Assembly: GCA_035701825.1 (NCBI GenBank)
Contig: DASSRK010000119.1
Location: forward strand, 1-64,000
From: CADEED01 sp035701825
Lineage (GTDB): Bacteria > Pseudomonadota > Gammaproteobacteria > Steroidobacterales > Steroidobacteraceae
Direction: 5' to 3'
DNA: 64,000 bases
The notes under the pieces are model-generated. The model worked only from the letters and a program-made list of their open reading frames with translations, was not told where the DNA came from and made no database searches. This document shows, piece after piece, positions 7,870-17,100 of this stretch. Positions within the stretch are counted from its first letter, which is position 1, and each line of letters begins with the position of its first letter. The translations under genes and the position numbers were made by a program.

Positions 7870-9966
7870 ATGCCGCTCTCGATCCGCGCGCTCTGCGCGC
7901 TTCCATGGTTGTTTGTCCCGTTCGCGGCGTCCGCGGCGCCGGCGAGCACGGAGGCATCGTCGCTCGACGAAGTCGTGGTCACGGCGCAGCTGCGCGACCG
8001 CAGGCTGGAGAGCCTGCCGGCGAGCGCCACGGTGCTCGACGCGCACACGCTCGAGTCGGCCGGCGTGCAGCATTTCCAGGACGTGCTCAACCTGGTGCCG
8101 AATCTGAACTGGGCCGGCGGCACGTCCCGCCCGCGCTTTTTCCAGCTGCGCGGCATCGGCGAGCTCGAGCAATGGCAGGGCGCGCCGAATCCTTCCATCG
8201 GCTTTCTCATCGACGGCATCGACTTCTCGGGCGTCGGCATGCCGGCGAGCCTCGCCGACGTGGATCGCATCGAGGTGCTGCGCGGGCCGCAGGGCACGGC
8301 GTACGGCGCCAACGCGCTCGGTGGTTTGATCGCCATCAACACCCGCGCGCCGAGTCGCGAGGCCGATGGGCGCGCCGACGTGATCTTCGGCGACCATGGC
8401 ACCTGGGGCGCGAACGCCGCCGTCGGCGGCCCGCTCGGCAGCGGCGAGGCCGCGTGGCGGGTCGCGGCCGGCAAGTACCGCAGCGATGGGTTCAGGCACG
8501 ACAGCTATCTCGGCCGCGACGACACCAACGGCTACGACGAGGGCAATGCGCGCCTGCGGCTCGCGGGCCAGCCGTTCGCGTCGCTGCACGCGGACTTCAC
8601 CTGGATGTGGGCCGACCTCGACAACGGCTACGACGCGTTCTCGATCGACAACTCGCGGACCACGTTGTCGGACAAGCCCGGGCAGGACACGCAACGCGTG
8701 AACGCCGCGGCTTTGCGCCTCGACTACACCGGCGCGGATCACTTCGACGTCACCAGCCGCACCGCCATCGGCGATTCGAAGAGCGTGTACTCCTTCGACG
8801 GCGACTGGGGCAACGACCAGAGCTGGGGCGCGGAGTCGCCGTACGACTACTTCGAGCGCTTCGATCGCGAGCGCCGCACGCTGAGCGAGGACCTGCGGCT
8901 GGTGTCGCACGCCTCGACCGAAGCCGGCGCGGACTTCGGTTGGCTCGCGGGCGTCTACCTGCTGCGCACCGACGAGGACGTCACGCAGTACGACGTGTGG
9001 CGCGACAAGAAATGGGGTGATGGCGAGAGCACGCTGGACAGCGACTACCGCGCCACCAACCTGGCCATTTACGGAGAAGTGGACTGGCGCATCGCGCCGG
9101 CCACGGTGCTCGAGCTGGGCCTGCGCGGCGAGAACCGCAGCGCCGACTACCACGACAGCGCCGGCGCGGCCTTTTCGCCCGACGAGACCATGTTCGGCGG
9201 TTCGCTCAGCCTGCGGCACGAGTTCTCGGCGAGCACGCGCGGCTACGTGACGCTGGCGCGCGGCTACAAGGCCGGCGGCTTCAACATCGGCGCGGATGTG
9301 CCGCCCGCGGCGCGCAGCTTCGACGCGGAGCTGCTGCACAACTTCGAAGTCGGAATGCGTTACCAGCAGGGCACGCTCGCCGCCGACGTGGCGCTCTTCT
9401 ACATGCGGCGCCACGACCAGCAGGTCCATACCGGCGAACAGCTCGAGCCGGGGAATCCCCTGTCTTTCGTGCTGTACACCGACAACGCCGACGGCGGCGA
9501 GAACTACGGCCTCGAAGGCACGCTGCGCTGGGCGCCGATCCCGCAGCTGCTGCTCGACGTGCGCGGCTCGCTGCTGCAGTCGCAGTACTTCAACTATCCA
9601 TTCAACGACCGCAACCTCGACGGCCGCCAGCAGGCCGCCGCGCCCGGGTACACCTATGACCTCGGCGTCGAGTACCGCCACGCGCGCGGCTGGTACACCC
9701 GCGTGGATTTCGCCGGCATGGATGACTTCTACTTCGACACCTCGAACGACGAAAAGGCGCCGGCGCGCGTCCTGACCCACGTCAAGGCCGGCTACTCCGG
9801 CGAACGCTGGCGCGCGGAAGTGTGGGTGCAGAACCTGTTCGACAGGTACTATTCGCAGCGCGGATTCTTCTTCGCGAACGAACCGCCGGAATTCGTGCCG
9901 AAGCGCTACGTGCAGGCGGGCGACCCCCGCCACGCGGGCATCAGCGTCACGTACACTTTCCGGTGA
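7870..9966 (+). CDS. TonB-dependent outer-membrane receptor, predicted thiamine (or precursor) importer, OMR1-type
   Basis: 698 residues with a signal peptide (about 1-21, ending FAASAAP), a TonB-box-like SLDEVVVTAQ, a plug domain (about 30-150, with FFQLRGIGELE and VLRGPQGTAYGANALGG) and a 22-strand barrel ending in ...ISVTYTFR with a C-terminal aromatic strand. A TPP riboswitch overlaps its ribosome site, and the next three genes are a thiamine-binding domain, a PnuC-like permease and a ThiK-like kinase. TPP-regulated TonB receptors (OMR1) are an established predicted class of thiamine importers. Specificity here rests on the riboswitch and operon. Confidence 0.9.
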   Translation: MPLSIRALCALPWLFVPFAASAAPASTEASSLDEVVVTAQLRDRRLESLPASATVLDAHTLESAGVQHFQDVLNLVPNLNWAGGTSRPRFFQLRGIGELEQWQGAPNPSIGFLIDGIDFSGVGMPASLADVDRIEVLRGPQGTAYGANALGGLIAINTRAPSREADGRADVIFGDHGTWGANAAVGGPLGSGEAAWRVAAGKYRSDGFRHDSYLGRDDTNGYDEGNARLRLAGQPFASLHADFTWMWADLDNGYDAFSIDNSRTTLSDKPGQDTQRVNAAALRLDYTGADHFDVTSRTAIGDSKSVYSFDGDWGNDQSWGAESPYDYFERFDRERRTLSEDLRLVSHASTEAGADFGWLAGVYLLRTDEDVTQYDVWRDKKWGDGESTLDSDYRATNLAIYGEVDWRIAPATVLELGLRGENRSADYHDSAGAAFSPDETMFGGSLSLRHEFSASTRGYVTLARGYKAGGFNIGADVPPAARSFDAELLHNFEVGMRYQQGTLAADVALFYMRRHDQQVHTGEQLEPGNPLSFVLYTDNADGGENYGLEGTLRWAPIPQLLLDVRGSLLQSQYFNYPFNDRNLDGRQQAAAPGYTYDLGVEYRHARGWYTRVDFAGMDDFYFDTSNDEKAPARVLTHVKAGYSGERWRAEVWVQNLFDRYYSQRGFFFANEPPEFVPKRYVQAGDPRHAGISVTYTFR

Positions 9967-9976
9967 CGGAGACCAG

Positions 9977-10219
9977 ATGAAAATCGGCGTCGAGATCAGC
10001 CTCTATCCACTGCGCGACGAGTTCATCCCGCCGATCCGGGATTTCATCGATCGCCTGAATGCCGACGGACGATTCAAGGTCATCACCAACGACATGAGCA
10101 CGCAGGTGTTCGGAGAGTACGAGCAGGTCATGGAAGCCCTGGCGCGCGAGCTGCGTCCCACCTTCGAGCGGGACGGCAAGTCGATCTTCGTCATGAAGGT
10201 GCTTGGCCCCCTGGGTTAG
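9977..10219 (+). CDS. YkoF/MTH1187-type thiamine (HMP)-binding domain protein
   Basis: 80 residues, cytosolic (no signal peptide). VEISLYPLRDEFIPPIRDFIDRLN, then KVITNDMSTQVFGEYEQVMEAL and a C-terminal FVMKVLGP strand match the ferredoxin-like Thiamine_BP/YkoF fold, which binds thiamine or hydroxymethylpyrimidine at subunit interfaces. It starts 10 nt after the receptor stop within the TPP-controlled operon. A plausible job is to hold or hand over imported thiamine inside the cell, or to sense it. No enzymatic motif is visible. Confidence 0.82.
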   Translation: MKIGVEISLYPLRDEFIPPIRDFIDRLNADGRFKVITNDMSTQVFGEYEQVMEALARELRPTFERDGKSIFVMKVLGPLG

Positions 10220-10243
10220 CCCACCCGGGTCGATGCGCGCGCC

Positions 10244-10834
10244 GTGACGCTGCCTGCCGAAGTGCTCGAGGGCCTCGAGATCCTGGCGATGGTGACCGGG
10301 GCCGGTTACGCCGTGCTCGCCGCGCGCCGCGAGCGACTCTGCTGGCTGTCCGGCGCGGTGAGCTCGGCGTGCGCCGCGTTGCTCGCCGGGCTGCGCGGCC
10401 TGCCGATGCAGTCGGGCCTGCAGGTGTTCTTCGTCGGCATGGCCGTGTACGGCTGGATCCACTGGACGCGGGACGCGGCGCAAGGCGAGGTGCGCGTGGG
10501 CCGCTGGCCGCTGCACCGGCACCTCGCGGCCGCGGCGGGCTGCGTGCTGCTGTCGTTCGCCAGCGCGCGCGTGCTCGCCAGCGAGACCCAGGCGGCCTGG
10601 CCGCTGCTCGACTCGCTGACGACCTGGTTCAGCCTGTTGGCGACCTGGCTCGCGGCGCGCGCGCGGCTCGAGAACTGGCTGTACTGGATCGTCATCGACA
10701 CCGCGCTCGCCTACCTGTTCTGGAAGCAGCGGTTGCCCTGGCTCGCGCTGCTCAACGTGCTGTTCATCGCCATCGCGGCCAGCGGCTTCGTCGCCTGGCG
10801 TCGACGGCTAACCACCCAGGCGGTGCCCGCATGA
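10244..10834 (+). CDS. pnuT: PnuC-family permease, predicted thiamine transporter (PnuT-type)
   Basis: 196 residues with about seven membrane helices. Helix motifs GMAVYGWIHWTRD and ENWLYWIVIDTALAYLFWKQ match the PnuC/PnuT facilitators, which carry unphosphorylated vitamin precursors that are then trapped by a kinase. The GTG start at 10244 is the only usable start after the preceding stop; an upstream ATG is out of frame. It overlaps the kinase gene by 4 nt (ATGA). Thiamine rather than nicotinamide riboside is inferred from the TPP riboswitch and neighbours. Confidence 0.88.
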   Translation: MTLPAEVLEGLEILAMVTGAGYAVLAARRERLCWLSGAVSSACAALLAGLRGLPMQSGLQVFFVGMAVYGWIHWTRDAAQGEVRVGRWPLHRHLAAAAGCVLLSFASARVLASETQAAWPLLDSLTTWFSLLATWLAARARLENWLYWIVIDTALAYLFWKQRLPWLALLNVLFIAIAASGFVAWRRRLTTQAVPA

Positions 10835-11700
10835 TCGACGAGGGACTCCTGCAGCACGTGCCCGGCTGCGAGAACGGCGATGCACCGTATTCGCAGGAAT
10901 TGCTCGGCGGCGGCAAGGTCAACCGCAGTTTCCTGGTGCGCACGCGCCGCGGCCGCTTCGTCGTCCGGCTGAACGACAACTCGGGGCTCGACCCGGGCCT
11001 GGATCGTGACCGCGAGATCGCGCTGCACGGCCTCGCGGCCGAGGCGGGCATCGCGCCACACATCATCCATGCGTGCCCGGACCGCTCGTGTTTCGTCACC
11101 GACTACGTCGAGGGGCGGCCCTGGACGGCGCACTATTTCACGCGCATGCGCGACCTGCGCGCGCTCGGACAACGGTTGCGCACGCTGCATGCGCTGCCGG
11201 CGCCGCCGCTGCCGCGCTTCGACCCGATGGCGGCGGCGCGGCGCTATGCCGACGCGATCACGCGCGCGCAGCCGGAAGAGGCGCCGCGCATCTCCAGCTT
11301 GTTAGGGCGGGGCGAGGAGGCGCTCGAGCGGTCGCACAGTACGCGGCGCGAGCCGTGCGTGGTGCACAACGACCTCCACGAGGGCAACGTGCTCACCGCC
11401 GACCGCATCTACCTGATCGACTGGGAGTACGCGCAGCGCGGCGATCCGCTGCTCGACCTCGCCTGCATACTGGCCTATTACCCGCGCGCCGTGCCGCATG
11501 GTCCGCTGCTGATCGAAGCGGCCGGCCTCGGTGCGGCGGGCGTGACGCCCGGCATGCTGGTCGAGCTCACCCGCGTGTTCAACCTGCTGACCTATCTCTG
11601 GTACCGCGCGCGCCGGCTGGAGCGCAACGTGCCCGCCACCGACCTGCAGGTGGAATCCTCCGCGCTGCGAAGGCTGCTCGCGCTGGCGCCGGACGCCTGA
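10831..11700 (+). CDS. ThiK-like kinase (choline/aminoglycoside phosphotransferase fold), predicted thiamine kinase
   Basis: 289 residues of the APH/choline-kinase fold. The N-lobe has LLGGGKVNRSFLVRT and FVVRLND for ATP binding; the catalytic loop HNDLHEGN (His179, Asp181, Asn186) is followed by the metal-binding YLIDWEYA (Asp197) and GDPLLDLACILAYY. It is translationally coupled to pnuT by an ATGA overlap. A permease-kinase pair fits group trapping: imported thiamine is phosphorylated as it enters. The family also includes choline and ethanolamine kinases, so the substrate call comes from the operon. It contains one rare TTA codon (11302). Confidence 0.85.
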   Translation: MIDEGLLQHVPGCENGDAPYSQELLGGGKVNRSFLVRTRRGRFVVRLNDNSGLDPGLDRDREIALHGLAAEAGIAPHIIHACPDRSCFVTDYVEGRPWTAHYFTRMRDLRALGQRLRTLHALPAPPLPRFDPMAAARRYADAITRAQPEEAPRISSLLGRGEEALERSHSTRREPCVVHNDLHEGNVLTADRIYLIDWEYAQRGDPLLDLACILAYYPRAVPHGPLLIEAAGLGAAGVTPGMLVELTRVFNLLTYLWYRARRLERNVPATDLQVESSALRRLLALAPDA

Positions 11701-11752
11701 CCTCGGCACACTAGCGCCGCGCAATGGCGCGCTACACGAGACATTGGACGGA

Positions 11753-12067
11753 ATGACCACGTTGCAGGTGATCGATCGGGACGGCGTGTCCCATGAAGTG
11801 GCGGCGAAGCCGGGACTCAAGGTCATGGAAGTGCTGCGCGAGCTGGACTATGGCGTGGCCGCGATCTGCGGCGGCATGTGTTCCTGCGCGACCTGCCACA
11901 TCTACGTCGACCCGGCCTGGGCCGACAAGCTGCCGCCGCCGATGTCGGACGAGCGCGACCTGCTCACCGAGCTCGCGCACTACAAGGAGAACTCGCGCCT
12001 GTCCTGCCAGGTCGAGATCACCGCGGCGCTGTCCGGGCTCAAGGTCACCATCGCCGAAGATGAATAG
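11753..12067 (+). CDS. [2Fe-2S] ferredoxin, adrenodoxin/putidaredoxin type
   Basis: 104 residues. The cluster cysteines follow the vertebrate-type pattern Cys39-x5-Cys45-x2-Cys48 ... Cys85 (LSCQVEI), with an extra non-ligand Cys43. The acidic PPMSDERDLLTELAHYKENSRL stretch before the last Cys is typical of ferredoxins serving cytochromes P450, ring hydroxylases or Fe-S biogenesis. The start is the ATG at 11753; a TTG nine bases upstream is less likely. It is not in an ISC operon, though the window's ISC locus (48-50 kb) has no ferredoxin, so service there is possible. The partner is unknown. Confidence 0.88.
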   Translation: MTTLQVIDRDGVSHEVAAKPGLKVMEVLRELDYGVAAICGGMCSCATCHIYVDPAWADKLPPPMSDERDLLTELAHYKENSRLSCQVEITAALSGLKVTIAEDE

Positions 12068-12085
12068 GCCGGGAAAGGGCAGCGC

Positions 12086-12526
12086 ATGAATTTCTCCACG
12101 ACGTGGATCTTCGTGTTCGCCATCATCGGCGGATTCGTCGCGGCGTGGCGCATCTGGCAGAACCTCCGCAAGCTGCAGCAGCGGCAGAACGACTCCTGGG
12201 ACGCGCGACTCATCGACCAGTTGCGCAAGCGCGGCTCCGATCCGTTCAAGCCGCACGACGTGGATTTCTTCCTGGCGTTCCCGACCCAGGACGCCGCCGA
12301 GCGGCTGGCCGCGCGACTGCGCAACGAGGGCTTCGATGCCGACGTGGTCGACGAGCCGGAGAGCGGCGCGCTGCGCTACAGCCTGCACGCCCACAAGTCG
12401 ATGCAGCTCACCGTGCCGGACATGCAGGAGCTCAGCCGCCGCCTGACCGACCAGGCCAAGGAAATGGGCGGGCGCTACGACGGCTGGAGCGCGAAGCAGG
12501 TGCCGCGCGAAGGGCCGCCGGCCTGA
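12086..12526 (+). CDS. Membrane-anchored RraB-like (ribonuclease E regulator B domain) protein
   Basis: 146 residues. One N-terminal membrane helix (about 6-23) is followed by a basic/Gln-rich linker (about 24-50) and a C-terminal domain with VDFFLAFPTQDAAERLAARL, a Gly-Phe turn and the ending AKEMGGRYDGWSAK. The D-FF-AFP...A..L...GF and GG.YDGW signature is that of RraB, which binds RNase E. Enterobacterial RraB is a soluble acidic protein, so a membrane tether next to this domain is unusual. It follows the ferredoxin by 18 nt. An RNase-related role is inference. Confidence 0.7.
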   Translation: MNFSTTWIFVFAIIGGFVAAWRIWQNLRKLQQRQNDSWDARLIDQLRKRGSDPFKPHDVDFFLAFPTQDAAERLAARLRNEGFDADVVDEPESGALRYSLHAHKSMQLTVPDMQELSRRLTDQAKEMGGRYDGWSAKQVPREGPPA

Positions 12527-12556
12527 GGCGCGGGCCGCCCTAGCTACTACGCCGCG

Positions 12557-13309
12557 CTATTTCTTCTTTTCAGTCTGCTTCCTGACGGCCTCGGCCGCGG
12601 CCTTGATGGCCTCGGGATCGCCGAGATAGCCGCTCTTGACGGGCTTGAGCGCCGCGTCGAGCTCGTACACCAGCGGCACGCCGGTCGGGATGTTGAGCTC
12701 GGTGATGTCGGCTTCGCTGACGTTGTCGAGCATCTTGACCATGGCGCGCAGGCTGTTGCCGTGCGCCGCGACCAGTACGTTCTTGCCGAGCTTGAGCTCG
12801 GCGACGATGCGGTCGTTCCAGAAAGGCAATACCCGCGCGAGCGTGTCCTTGAGCGATTCACTGGCCGGCAACACGCGCGGATCGAGGTTGGCGTAGCGGC
12901 GTTCGTGGATCGGGTGGCGCTTGTCGCTGGCTTCCAGCGGCGGCGGCGGGATGTCGTAGCTGCGGCGCCAGATCTTCACCTGCGCCTCGCCGTGCTTCTC
13001 CACGGTCTGCGCCTTGTCGAGTCCCTGCAGCGCGCCGTAGTGGCGCTCGTTGAGGCGCCAGCTGCGCTCCACCGGCAGCCACATCAGGTCCATCTCGTCG
13101 AGCACGATCCACAACGTGCGCACGGCGCGCTTGAGCACCGAGGTGAAGGCGATGTCCGGGACCAGGCCGGCCTTCCTGATCTCGACGCCGGCGGACCGCG
13201 CCTCGAGGCGCCCCTGCTCGGAAAGATCGACGTCATGCCATCCGGTGAAGAGATTCTCCACGTTCCAGACACTCTGGCCGTGGCGAACAAGGATCAGCTT
13301 ACCGGGCAT
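12557..13309 (-). CDS. gpmA: 2,3-bisphosphoglycerate-dependent phosphoglycerate mutase
   Basis: Glycolytic/gluconeogenic enzyme interconverting 3- and 2-phosphoglycerate, 250 residues, the normal dPGM length. The phosphohistidine motif is LILVRHGQSVWN (His10), and SWRLNERHYGALQGLDK, YDIPPPPLE and LVAAHGNSLRAMV are the substrate and second-His segments. The Lys-rich tail (KKQTEKKK-like) is common in dPGMs. The start is the ATG at 13309; the frame extends upstream but lacks family similarity there. It stands alone, convergent with the RraB-like gene. Confidence 0.96.
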   Translation of the reverse strand: MPGKLILVRHGQSVWNVENLFTGWHDVDLSEQGRLEARSAGVEIRKAGLVPDIAFTSVLKRAVRTLWIVLDEMDLMWLPVERSWRLNERHYGALQGLDKAQTVEKHGEAQVKIWRRSYDIPPPPLEASDKRHPIHERRYANLDPRVLPASESLKDTLARVLPFWNDRIVAELKLGKNVLVAAHGNSLRAMVKMLDNVSEADITELNIPTGVPLVYELDAALKPVKSGYLGDPEAIKAAAEAVRKQTEKKK

Positions 13310-13348
13310 GCGCGACCTCCAAAATCGGGGGCGCAATGGTAGCGGACT

Positions 13349-14146
13349 TTACGGCCCGGCGTGAGCGTCGAGGCCGCGTTCGGCGCGAATGCGGCGCTCG
13401 GCCCGGGTCCGGGCGAGCACCGCGAGATTGGCGCGCAGCGCGCCGCGCGATGCCGGCGGATGGTGCAGGTGGCAGGCGAGGCCGCCGAACAGCAGCGTCT
13501 GGCGGCGGACGCCGGCGTGCTCCAGCCGCGCGCACAGCTCCTTGTCCTCCGGTCCCCAGCCGACCATCCGCTCCTCGAAACCGTTGACGCGCTCGAGGTC
13601 GGTGCGCCAGAAGGCCTGGTTGCATCCCTTGATGGCGACCAGGTTGTTTGCCAGCCGGCGCGTGGCCGCGGACAACGCCGGCGAGCGCAGTAGATAGGCA
13701 CGGCGCAGGCCTCCCAGGCCGCGGGCGGCCACTCCCGGCCAGCGCGCCGGGTCCTCGATCAGCCGGGCGGTGAGGCGCGCGTCGGCGCGCACCCGCACGC
13801 CCTGCGTGAAACAGCCGCGCCGCGCGAGCCTGCGGTGGTCCGCGATGAATTCCGGGTGCAGCAGCATGTCGCCGTCGATGAACACCAGGTAGTCGCTGCG
13901 GCTGGCGGCGATCGCGAGGTTGCGCAGCCGCGTCAGCCTGAAACCGTCGTGCGGCTGCGTGACCACGCGCGCCTCCGCGCCGCGGCCGCTGACGAACGCC
14001 CCGATGACGGCCTGGGTCGTCGCGCCCGAGCCATCATCGGCGATGATCACTTCGTCGGGCGCGTGGCGCTGCCGGGCGACGCTGCCGAGCACCGCGGCCA
14101 GCGCATCGGGGCGCTCGTGGGAGGTGATGACGAGCGCCGTGCGCAT
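13349..14146 (-). CDS. Family 2 glycosyltransferase
   Basis: 265 residues, cytosolic GT-A fold. The N-terminus ALVITSHERPDALAAVLGSVARQ and EVIIADDGS bind the nucleotide; VFIDGDMLLHPEF is the DxD metal site; NQAFWRTDLERVNGFEERMVGWGPEDKELCARL is the C-terminal acceptor segment shared with galactosyltransferase-like (GT27-related) GT2 enzymes. The acceptor and sugar cannot be read. No polysaccharide cluster is adjacent; it sits alone between gpmA and the glutamate dehydrogenase gene, 28 nt from the latter's end. Confidence 0.88.
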   Translation of the reverse strand: MRTALVITSHERPDALAAVLGSVARQRHAPDEVIIADDGSGATTQAVIGAFVSGRGAEARVVTQPHDGFRLTRLRNLAIAASRSDYLVFIDGDMLLHPEFIADHRRLARRGCFTQGVRVRADARLTARLIEDPARWPGVAARGLGGLRRAYLLRSPALSAATRRLANNLVAIKGCNQAFWRTDLERVNGFEERMVGWGPEDKELCARLEHAGVRRQTLLFGGLACHLHHPPASRGALRANLAVLARTRAERRIRAERGLDAHAGP

Positions 14147-14174
14147 TCCGGTCGGCGTGTATGCGCGGGCTGGC

Positions 14175-17100
14175 CTAACTTCCCGCCAGCGCGCGGATCG
14201 CGTCGACGCCCACGGTCAGCGTGGCGAAGTCGGCGCTGCCGGAGCTGCGCATCTCGGCCAGCGTGCGCTTCCACGGCGCGAGCGCCGCGTCGCGCGCCGC
14301 GCTCCAGCGCGCCAGCCGCTCGTCGACGCGGCGCGCACCCCTGGCGCGCAGCACCTGCCGGGTGAGTTCGCGATGCGCACGCATGGCCGCGTCGCGCAGG
14401 CCGGTGCGCGCGGTCGCCTGCCAGGATCCGTCGACCGTGAGCCGGTCGATTTCCACGTGCAGCCATTCGAGCCCGAGCTCCTTGCCGAGCTCGAACCAGG
14501 CGTGCGCCACGTCGGCCACCGCGGCGCGTTCGGAGCGCGCCAGGTTCACGATGTCGAGCGCGGGCTCCATGACGGTGAGTCGTGCGACGCGGCGCGCGAG
14601 TTTCTCGGGCACCCCGCCGCCGGTCAGCTCGTCGTACACGGTGTCGTGCTGCGCGCGCGCGGCGCCGGTCATCACGTTGTCGAGACTGTCGTCGAGCGCC
14701 TCGATGCCGGCGCGCAGCTCGCGCATCGCGACTTCGATGGGCAGGTCGCGGTCGCGGTTGCGCAGCAGCCAGTAACTCGCGTGGCGCAGCAGGCGACTGG
14801 TGCGGAAGAACATGCCGTACTGCACTTTCGCCGCCACCTGGTTGTCGAGCCCTTCGATGTCGGTCCACAGCGCGCGCATCGAGAACACCTCGCGGGCGAT
14901 GGCGTAGGCGCGCGCGATGACGGCCGGCGCGGCCCCGGTGTCCTCCTGCGCGCGCGAAACGAACACCGGGCCCATGCGATTGACCAGGCTGTTGGTGGTC
15001 GCGGTGGCGATGATCTCGCGGTGCAGGCGGTGGCGCGGGATCTCGCGCGCGAAGCGGCGACGCATCGGGGTGGGGAAGTAGCGTTGCACCTCGGCCGCGA
15101 AATACGGGTCGTCGGGCAGGTCGGAATCGAGCAGGTGGTCGTTGAGCCAGATCTTGCTGTAGGCGAGCACCACGGCGAACTCGGGGCGCGTGAGGCCGAG
15201 CCGCTGCTTGCGCCGCTCCTGGAATTCTTCCTCGCTCGGCAGGAACTCGATGGCGCGATTCAGGTGGCCGCTGCGTTCCAGCGCCCGCACCAGGCCGCGG
15301 TACTCGGTGAGCCGCTCGGCGGCGCGTTGCTCGACCACGGAGATCGCCTGTCCCTGCAGGTAGTTGTTGCGCAGGACCAGCGCGGCGACCTCGTCGGTCA
15401 TGCTGGCGAGGAGCTTGTTGCGCGCGGCCAGCGGCAGGCGCCCCTTGCGCATGACATCGGAGAGCAGGATCTTGATGTTGACCTCGAGGTCCGAGGTGTT
15501 GACGCCGGCCGAGTTGTCGATGAAGTCGGTGTTGATGCGCCCGCCGTTCCGGTCCGCGCCGCCCAGCTGGGCGTACTCGATCCGCCCGCGCTGCGTGCAG
15601 CCGAGGTTGCCCCCTTCGCCGATGACGCGGGCGCGCACCTCGCGGCCGTCGGCGCGGATCGAATCGTTGGCGCGGTCGCGCACCTCGGCGTGCGATTCGT
15701 CGTGCGCCTTGACGTAGGTGCCGATGCCGCCGTTCCACAGCAGGTCGACGCGCATGCGCAGGATGGCGCGCAGCACGTCGACCGGCGGCGCGGACTCGAC
15801 GTCGAGGTCCAGCAGCTTGCGCGCTTCGGCGCTCAGCGGGATGGACTTGGCGCTGCGCGGCCACACGCCGCCGCCGCGCGAGACCAGCTTGCGCGAGTAG
15901 TCGTCCCAGCTCGAACGCGGTAGCTTGAACAGGCGCTCGCGCTCGCGGAACGACGCCGCGGCATCCGGATCCGGGTCGATGAACACGTGCCGGTGGTCGA
16001 AGGCCGCGACCAGGCGGATGTGCCTCGACAGCAGCATGCCGTTGCCGAACACGTCGCCCGACATGTCGCCGATGCCGGCGCAGGTGAACTCCTGCGACTG
16101 GATGTCGACGCCGATCTCGCGGAAATGCCGCTTGACGCATTCCCACGCGCCGCGCGCCGTGATGCCCATGCCCTTGTGGTCGTAGCCGGCCGAGCCGCCC
16201 GAGGCGAATGCGTCGCCCAGCCAGTGGCCGTACTCGATCGAAATCGCGTTGGCGATGTCGGAGAAGGTCGCGGTGCCCTTGTCGGCGGCGACCACCAGGT
16301 AGGCATCGTCGCCGTCGCGGCGCACGATGCCCGGCCGGACCACCATCTTGCCGTTGACGATGTTGTCGGTGACGTCGAGCAGGCCGCGGATGAAGGTCTG
16401 GTAGCTGGCGATGCCTTCCTTCATGACTTCTTCGCGCGAGCCGCCCGCGGGCAGCTTCTTGGGATAGAAGCCGCCCTTGGCGCCGACCGGCACGATCACG
16501 GTGTTCTTGACGTTCTGCGCCTTCATGAGGCCCAGCACCTCGGTGCGGAAATCCTCGCGGCGGTCGGACCAGCGGATGCCGCCGCGCGCCACGTAGCCCA
16601 TGCGCAGGTGCACGCCCTCGACGCGCGGGCTGTACACGAAGATCTCGAACTTGGGGCGCGGCAGCGGCAGTTCGGGGATGGCGTGCGGGTCGAGCTTGAA
16701 CGACAGCCAGCTCTTGTCGGAGCCGGCGGCGTCTTTCCCCGCTTCGATTTTCTGGTAGTAGTTGGTGCGCAGCGTCGCGCGGATCACCGCCAGGAACCCG
16801 CGCAGGATGCGGTCCTCGTCGAGGCTCGCCACCTTGTCGAGCGCGCGCACGATGCCCTGGGCGATGCGCTCGGCGGCGCGCTCGCGCTCGCGCGCGTGCC
16901 CGTCGAGCTCGAACTGCGTCTCGAACAGCCGCACCAGCTGCCGCGCGATCGGCGCCTGCGTGACCAGCACGCGCTCCATGTAGGCCTGGCTGAACGGGAT
17001 GCCGGTCTGCAGCAGGTAGCGGCAGTAGGCGCGCAGCACCACGATCTGCCGCGCGCTGAGCGACGCGCACAGCAGCAGGCGATTGAAACCGTCGTTCTCG

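Noticed and set aside
7696..9933. Very long minus-strand open frame extending the PhzF-family gene across the TonB receptor
   Set aside because: It lies antisense to a clear receptor gene with a riboswitch and signal peptide; the extension is Arg/Ala/Val/Glu-rich shadow sequence typical of GC-rich DNA.
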